DNA of 64,000 bases from Bog-756 sp963727075 (GTDB lineage: Bacteria; Actinomycetota; Acidimicrobiia; Acidimicrobiales; RAAP-2). The stretch lies in NCBI GenBank assembly GCA_963727075.1, contig CAVSET010000006.1:1984001-2048000 (forward strand). Reading direction: 5' to 3'. Shown here piece by piece: positions 35,549-44,858 of the stretch. The translations under genes were made by a program, and so were the position numbers. The number at the start of each line of letters is the position of its first letter. The stretch's first letter is position 1. The notes under the pieces were generated by a model, which searched no databases, had not been told where the DNA came from, and saw nothing but the letters and a program-made list of their open reading frames with translations.

Positions 35549-35848
35549 CCCTGGTTCCTATCCGGATCGTCGAGACCGTGACGTCATGCGTCGTGTTCGG
35601 GTCACGGGCAGGAAGTGAAGAATGGGGAATGTTTCCACAGCTATGGCATCGACCCATCGCTACGAGACCTTGAGTCCAGACCCGCCCAGATCGTCAACCT
35701 GTCAGCGGAATCGATGCTCGACCAGCCGTTTGTCCCGTCCTGAGTCCGGGGCGGGCTGGGGCGGGCCGGGGGTTGCTCCGAGACCAGGGATGAGACAAAT
35801 CGAGCGTTCCGACAGCATCGCTTCCCGTCGACGCAAAGACGACCGCCC
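35549..35848. other. Divergent region between the c-di-GMP enzyme and GspE-type ATPase
   Basis: 300 bp with no gene-like frame. It must carry both promoters. I see no clear operator. Confidence 0.4.
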
Positions 35849-37711
35849 TTGAGCGAACCTGACGGTCGAGTCATATCGCCCGACGGCTGCCACGGGATCG
35901 AGGACTACGCTCAACGGCTGGGGATTCTCCGCCGAGAGGCGATCGAAGTGACGAAGACACACGACCGTGAGGATGGTTCGTATCGGAGTGGTCAGCACCC
36001 GCCCCTGGGTGCGCAGCTGATCGCGACCGGCCTGGCGACGGAAGGCCAGGTCGAACGAGCACTGGTTGAACAGCGGCATACCGGGAAGCGCTTGGGTGAG
36101 ATTCTGGTCGAACAAGGCGTCCTGTACGAAGCCGACCTGGCCGGTGCGCTGGCAACGATGTTCGACCTTCCGTATCGGGACCTCAGTCTGGATCCCCCCG
36201 ATCCCTCGGCCCTGAACCAAATCCCAGAAGGGTTTTGTCGCTCGCGGGGTGTTCTGGCTGTGGGATTCGTGGACGACGAGATTCTCGTTGCTGTTGGCGA
36301 CCCGCAGGACATCCAAACGCTCGACGATCTCAGGATGATGGCTTCGCTGCCCGCCCGCTTTGTGGTGGTCGCCCCAGATCAACTACGCCAGGCGATCGAG
36401 TCGAGCTTCCAAACCATGGACCTGATCGTCGATCACGAGGATCTCTCGGCCACGACTGCTGACGTACCTGATGTGAAGGACGTCTCAGATCGCGGCGACT
36501 TCTCGAGCATCGACGTCTCCCCGGACGTGAATCTGTCCGCCTCTGAAGGCCCGGTCATCACATTCGTGAATCAGCTCCTCAGGCGGGCCGTGGATGAAGG
36601 AGCCTCGGATCTCCATCTCGAGCCCACCGCCGAGGGCCTTCGGGTCCGGTTCCGAGTCGACGGAATTCTTCATGATGTGACGAAAGCACCGATGTCCCTT
36701 CAAGCGGGCATTCTCAGTCGGGTCAAGATCATGACGGGTATGGACATCGCGGACCACCGACGTCCCCAGGACGGACGCGTCTCCGTGGTGGCTCACGGAG
36801 CAACGGTGGACATCAGGGCAGCCAGCCTTCCGACGATCTATGGGGAGGCATTGGTGCTGCGTTTGCTCCAAAAGGACCAAGGGCTGCTTGACATCACCAA
36901 ACTCGGGTTCATGCCCGACGCCTTCCACCGGTACGAAGCATCGTTTCGACGGGCGTGGGGAATGGTCCTGGTCACCGGGCCGACCGGATCCGGAAAGACG
37001 ACCACGCTTTACGCGACTCTGAATGAGCTGAATGTACCGAGCCGCAACACCATCACAGTCGAGGATCCGATCGAGTACCGGGTCACCGGCATCAAGCAGA
37101 CACAGGTGAACACGAAGGTTCGGTACACCTTTGCGTCCGGCTTGCGAGCAGCCCTCAGATCGGACCCCGATATCATCCTGATCGGGGAGATTCGGGACCT
37201 GGAAACGGCGCGCATTGCGGCGGAGTCGGCGTTGACCGGTCACCTTTTGTTGTCGACTCTCCATGCCAATAACGCAGTCTCGAGCACGACCAGATTGATC
37301 GACATGGGGCTCGAGCCATATCTGGTCACCTCATCGTTGGAGTGCGTGGTGGCTCAGCGCCTACTTCGACGCCTGTGCGACCGGTGCAAGGTGGCCGGCC
37401 CGGCAACCCCTGAGGAGCTGTTGGAACTCACGACGATGGCGCTGGTCGACGACGACATGTCGGAGGTCATGCTCCACCGGGCCAGCGGTTGTGCGCAGTG
37501 TGGGCAGCGCGGGTACCTGGGTCGGCTGGCCGTACACGAGGTGTTGGTCATGAACGATGAGCTGAAGACGCTCGTCTTGGAGCGAGCTCCTGCTCATGTC
37601 ATCGCAGTGGCCGCCGCTGCGGGCGGGATGCAGACACTGTTGCAGGATGCCTTCAGCAAGGTTGAACTGGGAGAGACCAGCCTCGACGAATGTAAACGCG
37701 TCCTTCGGTAG
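35849..37711 (+). CDS. GspE/PilB-family secretion/pilus ATPase with MshEN-like N-terminus
   Basis: 620 aa. The N-terminal region has two tandem MshEN-type motifs, LGAQLIATGLATEGQVERAL and RLGEILVEQGVLYEADLAGA, a fold known to bind c-di-GMP; the first lacks the usual Arg before LG. The ATPase core has Walker A GPTGSGKT (377-384), the Asp box ITVEDPIEY, Walker B LRSDPDIILIGEIRD and the His box LTGHLLLSTLHANN. CDRC and CAQC form the tetracysteine zinc site. The start is TTG. It would power assembly of a type IV pilus or type II-like system, but no pilin, PilC or secretin is nearby. The neighbour is a c-di-GMP enzyme. Confidence 0.9.
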   Translation: MSEPDGRVISPDGCHGIEDYAQRLGILRREAIEVTKTHDREDGSYRSGQHPPLGAQLIATGLATEGQVERALVEQRHTGKRLGEILVEQGVLYEADLAGALATMFDLPYRDLSLDPPDPSALNQIPEGFCRSRGVLAVGFVDDEILVAVGDPQDIQTLDDLRMMASLPARFVVVAPDQLRQAIESSFQTMDLIVDHEDLSATTADVPDVKDVSDRGDFSSIDVSPDVNLSASEGPVITFVNQLLRRAVDEGASDLHLEPTAEGLRVRFRVDGILHDVTKAPMSLQAGILSRVKIMTGMDIADHRRPQDGRVSVVAHGATVDIRAASLPTIYGEALVLRLLQKDQGLLDITKLGFMPDAFHRYEASFRRAWGMVLVTGPTGSGKTTTLYATLNELNVPSRNTITVEDPIEYRVTGIKQTQVNTKVRYTFASGLRAALRSDPDIILIGEIRDLETARIAAESALTGHLLLSTLHANNAVSSTTRLIDMGLEPYLVTSSLECVVAQRLLRRLCDRCKVAGPATPEELLELTTMALVDDDMSEVMLHRASGCAQCGQRGYLGRLAVHEVLVMNDELKTLVLERAPAHVIAVAAAAGGMQTLLQDAFSKVELGETSLDECKRVLR

Positions 37712-37778
37712 TCTCCGATGGTGCTGATCACACCAACCTGAGGGTCACCACACTCGGCGTGCACGACGGGTCTGTCGC

Positions 37779-38354
37779 TCAGGCCGACCCGGCCAGCCAG
37801 GTGGCGACGACATCGCCTACTTCGGAGTCCTGCTTTCTCAACGAGTGATCCCCATCCACGAAGACCAGGGTGACGGGTCCCGGGATGCCCTCCGTCGCCT
37901 GCTCGAGCTCGGCAGGGGTCCCGAAGGCGTCCCGCCGACCGGATACGAACAGGCAGCGCAGGTGAAGGTGCGGAAAATGGGCGGTCCGGAGCCGGTCGGG
38001 CCGTCCGGGCGGATGCAGCGGATAGCTGATGAGGACCAGGGCGGCCACATCCAGACCCTCGGCCGCTGCCATCGAGCACATCCGACCCCCCATGGAACGA
38101 CCCCCCACGGCCAGCCGGCTTGTCGGGACGCCGAGCCGGTCAGCCAGGTCCGTAGTGGCGGTTCGGACGGTTTGGACGCACAACTCCGGTGGGTCGGGCC
38201 GGCGCTTGCCGGCCGCCTGCCCGGGAAACTCGACTCGCTCGACGACGATGCCGAGCTGGGCGACGGCGTAGTCGATCGCCACCAGCCCCGACTGGTCCCG
38301 TCGTGCGCTGGCCCCGGGTGTCAGCACAAGGCCAGCGGGGGTCGATCGGCGCAT
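37779..38354 (-). CDS. Alpha/beta-hydrolase of the TEX30/KANL3 type
   Basis: About 191 aa from ATG 38354. The fold starts LVLTPGASARRD, the nucleophile elbow is GGRSMGGRM, the acid is in VSGRRDAFG and the histidine in VDGDHSL. This matches small bacterial TEX30-like or dienelactone-hydrolase-like proteins. The substrate is unknown. The frame extends upstream to 38510, but those residues are Arg/His-rich and lack fold features. It is convergent with the GspE-type gene. Confidence 0.8.
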   Translation of the reverse strand: MRRSTPAGLVLTPGASARRDQSGLVAIDYAVAQLGIVVERVEFPGQAAGKRRPDPPELCVQTVRTATTDLADRLGVPTSRLAVGGRSMGGRMCSMAAAEGLDVAALVLISYPLHPPGRPDRLRTAHFPHLHLRCLFVSGRRDAFGTPAELEQATEGIPGPVTLVFVDGDHSLRKQDSEVGDVVATWLAGSA

Positions 38355-38583
38355 CCGGCCATCATGGTCCCTCGACCCACCATGATCACGTTCGATCCGC
38401 TGACCGGCGTGGATTCGCTCAATACCGTCGGCCCGCGGTAACGAAGGGGTCGGGTCGCTCGAGTGCCCCCTGGTGAGCTGCGGGCGATGGATACTGACGG
38501 TGCCGGACATCCGTGGGCCGGGCGCCCCGTTCGACGATTGGGTCCGGGCTGCACATCAGGACGTGAAAGCAGTTAGGAGTTTG

Positions 38584-39384
38584 ATGACCGTGGGACGTGT
38601 GGCCGGGAAGGTGGCGATGGTGACGGGTGGCGCCGGTGGCATTGGCGCCGCAACTGCCCGGGCCCTGTCGAATGAAGGAGCCGCCGTCGCCGTCGTCGAT
38701 GTCGACGGCGCTGGAGCGACGCAGATCGTCGACACAATCGAAGCTTCAGGAGGGAAGGCCGTGTCGCTCCAGGCTGATCTCTCGAGCGAGACAGAGGTCG
38801 CGGCTGCAGTCAGCTCGGTGGTGAGCACGTTCGGTCGGCTCGACGTGCTCCACAACAACGCGGCACTCACCGACTCCGACTTCCTGACGCGTGATGCTGA
38901 CGTGACCCAGCTGTCCTTGGAGGTCTGGGAAAGGACGATGGCAGTCAACCTCCGCAGTCAGATGCTCACTTGCAAGCACGCCATCCCCGAGATGGTGAAG
39001 CACGGTGGTGGCTCGATCGTCAACATGTCGTCTGGGGCCTCTCTCAAGGGCGACCGGACACGCGTCGCCTATGGCGTATCCAAGGCCGGTGTCAACACGC
39101 TGACCATGTACGTGGCCACCGGGCACGGCAAGCAGGGTGTGCGGGTCAACACCATCGTGCCCGGGCTGATCCTGACCGATGCCGTGAGGGCACACCTCAC
39201 TGAGGAGATCGTGACGGCCCTGGGTCGTTCAACGCTCACCCCGTACCTCGGCGATCCGGATGACATCGCCAACCTGGTGGTATTTCTGGCGTCCGACGAA
39301 TCCCGCTACATCACGGGACAGATGATCATCATCGACGGCGGCATGTCCGCCCACGTCGGGCTGGTCGGGGCAGATGAGGGATGA
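38584..39384 (+). CDS. Short-chain dehydrogenase/reductase (SDR 1)
   Basis: 266 aa NAD(P)-dependent oxidoreductase. The cofactor loop is VTGGAGGIGAATA, with D-V-D after the second strand favouring NAD. NNAAL, the catalytic Ser in IVNMSSGAS and VAYGVSKAG (Tyr-x3-Lys) follow. The end GQMIIIDGGMSAH is typical. ATG 38584 has AGGAG upstream. It begins the rightward start of the catabolic island, 71 bp before the LLM enzyme. The substrate (a secondary alcohol or ketone) is unknown. Confidence 0.92.
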   Translation: MTVGRVAGKVAMVTGGAGGIGAATARALSNEGAAVAVVDVDGAGATQIVDTIEASGGKAVSLQADLSSETEVAAAVSSVVSTFGRLDVLHNNAALTDSDFLTRDADVTQLSLEVWERTMAVNLRSQMLTCKHAIPEMVKHGGGSIVNMSSGASLKGDRTRVAYGVSKAGVNTLTMYVATGHGKQGVRVNTIVPGLILTDAVRAHLTEEIVTALGRSTLTPYLGDPDDIANLVVFLASDESRYITGQMIIIDGGMSAHVGLVGADEG

Positions 39385-39455
39385 GGTCGCCAGCCGCGAA
39401 GGCCGACCCGCATCGTGAACCCGGTGCCGAGCTCAGGGTGCGTTAGCGTCCCATC

Positions 39456-40376
39456 GTGCGATTCACCGTTACCTACCCCCTCATAGCCCATCCCTACAAC
39501 CCCGACCTTCTGACACGGGACGCCATCACGCGGTTCTGCCAGACCGCCGAGAAGAGTGGTTTCGACGGCGTGGGTTTCACCGACCATCCAGCTCCTACGA
39601 CAAAGTGGTTGCAGAGTGGAGGTCACGATGCCCTGGACCCGTTTGTGGCGCTGTCGTTCTGCGCGGCTGTGACCGACCACCTTCGTCTCATCCCGAACAT
39701 TGCCGTGCTCCCCTACCGACACCCATTGATCGTTGCCAAGATGGTGGCGACCCTCGACGTGCTCTCCGAAGGACGGTTCACGCTGGCAGTGGCAACGGGC
39801 TATCTGCGAGGCGAGTACAAGGCACTCGGTGTGGAGTTCGAACAGCGCAACGCACTATTCGACCAGGCGGTCGAAGTGATACACGGCGTCTGGTCAGAGG
39901 ATGGATACACCTACGAGGGCGCTGGTATCTCGGCCAATCGCCTTGCCGCCAATCCCAAGCCTCATCCCTTCCCGCACCTGTGGATCGGTGGGAACAGTCG
40001 GCAATCCCGGCGCCGAGTCGCTCGATACGGGAACGGCTGGACTCCCTTTCCGGCACCCCGGGTCATGTCTCAGACCACCAAGACCGCGGCGCTCGAAACG
40101 GTCGAGGACCTGGCGAGAATGCTCGACGAGTTGTGGCGCTTCGTCGACGAGGCGGGTCGGGATCGAACGGAGATCGATGTCGCATTCGGAACACCGGAGG
40201 GGGGCGCCATCGGGACCAAGGAGTTCCACCCGGAGGCGCACCTCGCAGGTCTCGAAGAATTGGTGAGCTTGGGTGTGACTTGGGCGCAGACGAGTGTGCC
40301 GGCCGATTCGTTGGGCCATGCCCTCGAATCTCTTCAGCAGTACGGTGAAACGGTCATCGAGCCGTCCCGCGCCTGA
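39456..40376 (+). CDS. LLM-class F420-dependent oxidoreductase
   Basis: 306 aa luciferase-like TIM-barrel enzyme (TIGR03619-like) that probably uses coenzyme F420. Motifs are FDGVGFTDHPAP, LRLIPNIAVLPYRHPLIVAK, LDVLSEGRFTLAVATGYLRG (the glycine-rich F420 region) and FPHLWIGGNSRQSRRRVARYG. The GTG start gives VRFTVTYPL. Co-directional with SDR 1, it may act on the same substrate. Confidence 0.88.
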   Translation: MRFTVTYPLIAHPYNPDLLTRDAITRFCQTAEKSGFDGVGFTDHPAPTTKWLQSGGHDALDPFVALSFCAAVTDHLRLIPNIAVLPYRHPLIVAKMVATLDVLSEGRFTLAVATGYLRGEYKALGVEFEQRNALFDQAVEVIHGVWSEDGYTYEGAGISANRLAANPKPHPFPHLWIGGNSRQSRRRVARYGNGWTPFPAPRVMSQTTKTAALETVEDLARMLDELWRFVDEAGRDRTEIDVAFGTPEGGAIGTKEFHPEAHLAGLEELVSLGVTWAQTSVPADSLGHALESLQQYGETVIEPSRA

Positions 40377-40434
40377 ACCCACGTTCAGGGCCGCTGTCTG
40401 TCGGCCCGGAGTATCCGACCCGCAGATCCTCGGG

Positions 40435-41832
40435 TCATGTCGCAGGCTTGATGTTGGCGTTGAGATGAAAGACGTTGTCCGGGTCGTATTTGGTCTTGAT
40501 CCGGGCAAGCCGGTCATACTTCTCAGCGCCGTATGAGGCGCGGACGCGGTCGTCATCAGGCTCAGCGAGGAAGTTGATATAGGTGGCATTTCCGCTGGAG
40601 TGTGGGAGTAGAGCGTCGTAGAAGGTGCGTACCCACTTCCGGTCTGCATCCAGAAGCGCGCCATCTGGGGCAACTGCGGAGATGTTGAACACGAACTTCG
40701 CCGACCGACGGCCACCGAAGGCGGTGTCCTCGTCGGACACATCCGCATAGGCGCCTCCCATCGGGAAGACCGGCACGATCGTCATCGGCGACGCCTTCTT
40801 CGGCATCTGCTCGGCAATGACGTCGATGGCCTGGTTGCTCAGCTCGTCGAGGTAGAGGGCCTTCTCATAGGCGAGGATTCCCCACGGAGCGCTCTCGTCG
40901 AGCATCTTCTGAAGCTCGCTGTACGGGATCGGCGTCACGAACTGGAACGTGGGCAGGATGGCGTCGGCGATCGGCTCGATGGCTGCAGCATGCTCGTCTG
41001 GGGAACGGAAGCCCACGACGGCGAGCACCCAGCCCGGTGCAAAGTGATATTGCTCAGGCACGAACGGCGCCGGCGGGGCGTTGAGACCCACGATCTGGAC
41101 ACCGGTCCCGGCCGGAACCTTCTCTACGAAGTCGCGCATGAACCGCAGCGCTTCAACGGTCCGGTCGACGGTCCAGAAGAAGAGGCCGAGGTTCACCATC
41201 GGGCCCACGTCGTGCAGCGCGAACTCGAATTCGCTCACCACGCCGAAGTTTCCCCCACCACCCCTCAGGGCCCAGAACAGGTCGGCGTTCTCCGAAGCGG
41301 ACACGGATAGGACCTGTCCATCCGCAGTGACCAGGGTCGCTCCGACGAGATTGTCGCAGGCAAGGCCGATCTCGCGGCTCAACCATCCGATGCCACCGCC
41401 CAGCGTGAGTCCTCCGACGCCAGTGTGACTTATGACGCCCCCAATCGTCGCAAGCCCGTGTTCCTGGGTCGCCGCGTCGAGGTCCGCCCAGGTCGTTCCA
41501 CCGCCGCACTTGGCGCGGCGTGACGCCGGGTCGACCGTGACGGTATTCATTTGACTGAGGTCGATCATGAGCCCGCCCTCGCAACAGCCGTGACCAGCAA
41601 AGTTGTGTCCGCCACCACGCACGGCGATCTCGAGGCCGTGGGCCCGCGCGAACGCAACCGCCGCCGCGATCTGCTCGGCCGTCGTGCACCGAGCGATGAC
41701 GGCGGGCCTACGGTCGATATCGCCATTCCACAGCGATCGAGCGCCGTCGTAGCCATCGTCGGAGGGCAGCAGTGCCTCGCCACCGAAGCCCTCCTTGAAG
41801 GACGCCAACTGGTCATCGGACGCGATCGCCAT
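40435..41832 (-). CDS. FAD-linked oxidase of the berberine-bridge (BBE) type
   Basis: 465 aa from ATG 41832. The PCMH FAD-binding domain has AVRGGGHNFAGHG, whose first His is the usual 8-alpha flavin attachment site, and WLSREIGLACDNLVGATLV, whose Cys matches the second (6-S-cysteinyl) site. So the flavin is probably bicovalent. ENADLFWALRGGGGNFGVV follows. The C-terminal BBE motif is around NATYINFLAEPDDDRVRASY with KYDPDNVFHLN. It oxidises an alcohol, sugar or similar using O2. There is no signal peptide. Unrelated neighbours give no substrate hint. Confidence 0.9.
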   Translation of the reverse strand: MAIASDDQLASFKEGFGGEALLPSDDGYDGARSLWNGDIDRRPAVIARCTTAEQIAAAVAFARAHGLEIAVRGGGHNFAGHGCCEGGLMIDLSQMNTVTVDPASRRAKCGGGTTWADLDAATQEHGLATIGGVISHTGVGGLTLGGGIGWLSREIGLACDNLVGATLVTADGQVLSVSASENADLFWALRGGGGNFGVVSEFEFALHDVGPMVNLGLFFWTVDRTVEALRFMRDFVEKVPAGTGVQIVGLNAPPAPFVPEQYHFAPGWVLAVVGFRSPDEHAAAIEPIADAILPTFQFVTPIPYSELQKMLDESAPWGILAYEKALYLDELSNQAIDVIAEQMPKKASPMTIVPVFPMGGAYADVSDEDTAFGGRRSAKFVFNISAVAPDGALLDADRKWVRTFYDALLPHSSGNATYINFLAEPDDDRVRASYGAEKYDRLARIKTKYDPDNVFHLNANIKPAT

Positions 41833-42248
41833 GTCACCCTCCGCACGCTCTTGGCAGACGCCGAAGCTTACGTCTGACAAGCCGTCCCTGAAAAGCGGCT
41901 CTGCTCGGCGTCCACTACCCCATCGACGAAGGCGCACCTAGGGACGGAAGACCGATGAGGGGTGCTCCGGACAGACAGCTGGCGGTATCGAGGGGCCGGT
42001 GGGCCGGCGCCAAACTGGAAGGTCGTCGATGACCTGTCTTCCACGTAGATCGAGCCGGCGGGGTGCCTCGTGCCGGTGGGAGCCCGCCGAAGCCGGGCAG
42101 ATCGAACCCGTCCATCCAGGTACCAAGCCGTTCAACGTCGATCACAGGGCCTCACTTCGGGCTCTAGGACTTGGCGTGCTCTGCTCGGGCATCACCATGC
42201 TTCGGATGGAGGTGCGGTGAGCACTCCGAAGGCTAGGACCATCGATTC
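41833..42248. other. Intergenic stretch between FAD oxidase and TetR gene
   Basis: 416 bp, promoter region for the leftward oxidase. Frames here are short and not protein-like. No hairpin or repeat was noticed. Confidence 0.4.
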
Positions 42249-42992
42249 TCAGTGTCCGGATTCGTCGGGTTCGGCCGTACCCCGGCCGATCACTGACGAC
42301 CGTTCAGCCCCCGATGCCGACCTCCGAGGTCCCGGTCTGCCGGGCGGCTTGTCCCTGCCGGGAGGGTTCGGGCTCCCCTGGCCGGTGGACCAGATCCCTG
42401 AGTCGGTCCCGATGCCTCGCTCCAGCACTTCGAGGCCGTCGGAGATCGCAGTCGCCAGGTCACCACCCTCGAAGTACCACTTCGTCTGAGCTGCCTGGAT
42501 GATGCCCCCCCGCCGCCCCGGCCAGCATCGTCGGTATCGGTGCCTCACTCGGCAAGCTCAGTCGAGCGCCGAAGGACTCGGCGACCATCCGGTTGCTCTT
42601 CAGTTGTATTCCGCCCAGCACGCCTCTCAGCACACTCGGCGTTGCCACGATGACGGTCGTCCAGCGGCGAAGAAGCTCTTCGTCCTCCCCGACACCACCT
42701 GCTCGAGCGCGAAGCGCAGCGAGTGCAGCGGCGCCTCGCGGTTGGGACGGGCGGCCAGCGCCACTCGGAGTCCCTCGCACCTTCTGTCGATCCGCAATTA
42801 CAGGACGTCGTCCTTGGCGGGAAAGTAACGGTAGAAGGTCCGCACGGAGATTTGAGCCTCTGAGGCGATCCCTTCGACAGTGATGTCGAATCCGCGCTGT
42901 TCGAAGAGCCTCAGAGCGACAGCTTCCAACTCCGAGACCATCATCTCGGAGCGCTTCACTCTCAGCTGCCGCGCGAGCGACTGGGTCGCCAA
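42249..42992 (-). pseudogene. TetR-family regulator with a stop codon and two frameshifts
   Basis: The DNA-binding domain reads through one frame: LEAVALRLFEQRGFDITVEG, IASEAQISVRTFYRYFPAKD. An in-frame TAA follows at about 42800, directly after D-V-L. Coding then resumes (EGLRVALAARPN, LHSLRFALEQVVSG), shifts frame at a run of four G to EDEELLRRWTTVIVATPS, and shifts again at a run of seven G to IIQAAQTKWYFEGGDLA. TTG 42992 is preferred as start because GGAGG lies seven bases upstream. The two frameshifts cancel each other. Either a decayed regulator or homopolymer errors plus one substitution. Confidence 0.75.
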
Positions 42993-43074
42993 GCTTCGTC
43001 CTCCTTCGGTTGCAATCGAAGGATTGCCGTCGTACTGCTGCTTCAGTGGAAATCGCGACCTGTAGGCGATCCGC

Positions 43075-43100
43075 ATGTCAGTGCCTGCCTATTTTGACAT
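43075..43100. promoter_or_regulatory. Possible TetR operator (ATGTCA ... TGACAT)
   Basis: Inverted repeat with 6-bp arms and a 14-bp spacer, in the divergent region between the TetR gene and the hydrolase lipoprotein gene, about 80 bp from the TetR start. The arms are short, so this is tentative. Confidence 0.3.
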
Positions 43101-43241
43101 ACTCTGCCGCAGGAAGGGGGTGGCTCGCTGTCCACTGGGGAGGATCGGGGGAAGGCCGAACGGACGGCTCGCCCACTGAAGTTCCCCAATTGGCGGCGGC
43201 CAAATCCGGCCGGTACGCAGAGTCAGTGGGGAAGCGCAGAG

Positions 43242-44774
43242 ATGGGGACGATCGATCGACGATGGGGGATATCTCGTGGGCCGTTGGGCGCCGCGACCAT
43301 CGTGACATGCCTCGCGCTGGTAGGTCTTGCTGGCTGTTCCAGCAATAGCAGTGCCCAGTCGCAGTCGAGCACGACCACATCCGCGGTAGCGACGCGTCCG
43401 CGTCCGGCGGGGCCGGCGGCCAACCTGTCCGCACTGACCGGAGGGCAAGGCGCGTACTTAGGGGAAGCGACTCCACCCGACCTGCAACGCGTCGGCTACG
43501 TGCAGCATGAGTTCGCGGCGGCCGGGACCGCGACTTCGTACAAGCTCGTCGGCAACCTGACTCCAGACGGCCGTTGGACGTTCGTGCCCGACACGAGCGC
43601 GCCCTACCGCACCCGCGTTCTGGTACGCGCTCCCGCCAGGGCATCGGCGTTCAGCGGGACGGTCATCGTCGAATGGCTCAATGTCAGCGGTGGCGTCGAC
43701 GCAGGTCCCGAATGGACGAGCCTGAGTGAGGAGATCGTGCGGGCCGGTGATGCTTGGGTCGGCGTGTCGGCCCAGCGGATCGGGGTGGAGGGCGGACCCG
43801 TCCTGGTGAGCGTGCAGGGAGTCCCTGGCGCCGAAAGTGCTGGTAAGGGTCTCAAGGCGATCGATCCAGCACGCTACAGCACGCTCGCGCATCCCGGCGA
43901 CGGGTACTCGTTCGACATCTTCACCCAGGTTGCCCGCGCCATTGGAATGGGCGCAGGCCTGAACGGCATCCGACCGCATTCGATCATCGCGGCCGGTGAA
44001 TCGCAGTCGGCATTCGCTCTTGTCACCTACATCAACGGCGTGCAGCCGCTTGGGCACGTCTTCGACGGGTTCTTCGTGCACAGCCGGGGCGCGGTTGGTC
44101 TTCCGCTTGTCGGGCCTGGCCAGTATGCCGACATCGCCAGCGCGATCAACGGCACACCGACCACGTTCCGAACCGATCAGAGCACGCCCATACTCGACAT
44201 CCAGACCGAAACTGACGTCGGGAGCATTCTGAACTCCTACGCAGCCCGACAGCCCGACAACGATCACTTCCGACTCTGGGAAGTCGTCGGCACTGCGCAC
44301 GCTGACGCGCACCTCATAGGCTCGTCAGCGAAATACATCAGCTGCGGTGTGCCAATCAACAACGGTCCGATGCACATCGTGGCCAAGGCGGCGCTGCACG
44401 CACTCTCAACCTGGTTGACGACCGGCACGGCTCCCGTGACCGCGCCGCGCATCGACGTGGCGCCAGGGGCGAAACCGCAGATCCAGCGCAATGCCGATGG
44501 CATCGCCCTGGGTGGTATCCGGACGCCGCCGGTCGATGTACCCGTCGCGGCGCTTTCTGGTGCGCCCGGGCCTAACCCTTCGACGATCTGCCTGCTACTC
44601 GGCTCGACCGAGCCGTTCTCCGCGGCCCGGCTCGCCCAGCTGTATCCCTCACCGGCCGAGTACATCCAGCGCTACCGAGCGGACGCCAACGCAACCATCA
44701 AGGCTGGCTTTGCCCTCCCCGAAGATCGGGCCGCGTTGCTGGCCTTCGCCGAGCCGTCCCGCATCTCGGGCTGA
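43242..44774 (+). CDS. Secreted alpha/beta-hydrolase lipoprotein (Abhydrolase_10-like)
   Basis: 510 aa. The N-terminal signal ends in the lipobox LVGLAGC (lipidated Cys about residue 32), followed by a Ser/Thr-rich linker. The large domain has TVIVEWLNVSGGVDAGPEW, the nucleophile elbow IAAGESQSAFAL, and VVGTAHADAH for the His region, as in the alpha/beta-hydrolase domain PF20091. It would hydrolyse an ester outside the membrane. It is divergent from the damaged TetR gene, which may have controlled it. Confidence 0.82.
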   Translation: MGTIDRRWGISRGPLGAATIVTCLALVGLAGCSSNSSAQSQSSTTTSAVATRPRPAGPAANLSALTGGQGAYLGEATPPDLQRVGYVQHEFAAAGTATSYKLVGNLTPDGRWTFVPDTSAPYRTRVLVRAPARASAFSGTVIVEWLNVSGGVDAGPEWTSLSEEIVRAGDAWVGVSAQRIGVEGGPVLVSVQGVPGAESAGKGLKAIDPARYSTLAHPGDGYSFDIFTQVARAIGMGAGLNGIRPHSIIAAGESQSAFALVTYINGVQPLGHVFDGFFVHSRGAVGLPLVGPGQYADIASAINGTPTTFRTDQSTPILDIQTETDVGSILNSYAARQPDNDHFRLWEVVGTAHADAHLIGSSAKYISCGVPINNGPMHIVAKAALHALSTWLTTGTAPVTAPRIDVAPGAKPQIQRNADGIALGGIRTPPVDVPVAALSGAPGPNPSTICLLLGSTEPFSAARLAQLYPSPAEYIQRYRADANATIKAGFALPEDRAALLAFAEPSRISG

Positions 44775-44858
44775 CCGCCCACAGGCCCAGCCCTTGTACT
44801 TGGGGAACCAGGTGAGAGCGCCGGCGGGCACTCGAGGATGGTCGAAAGGAAGCCGCAC

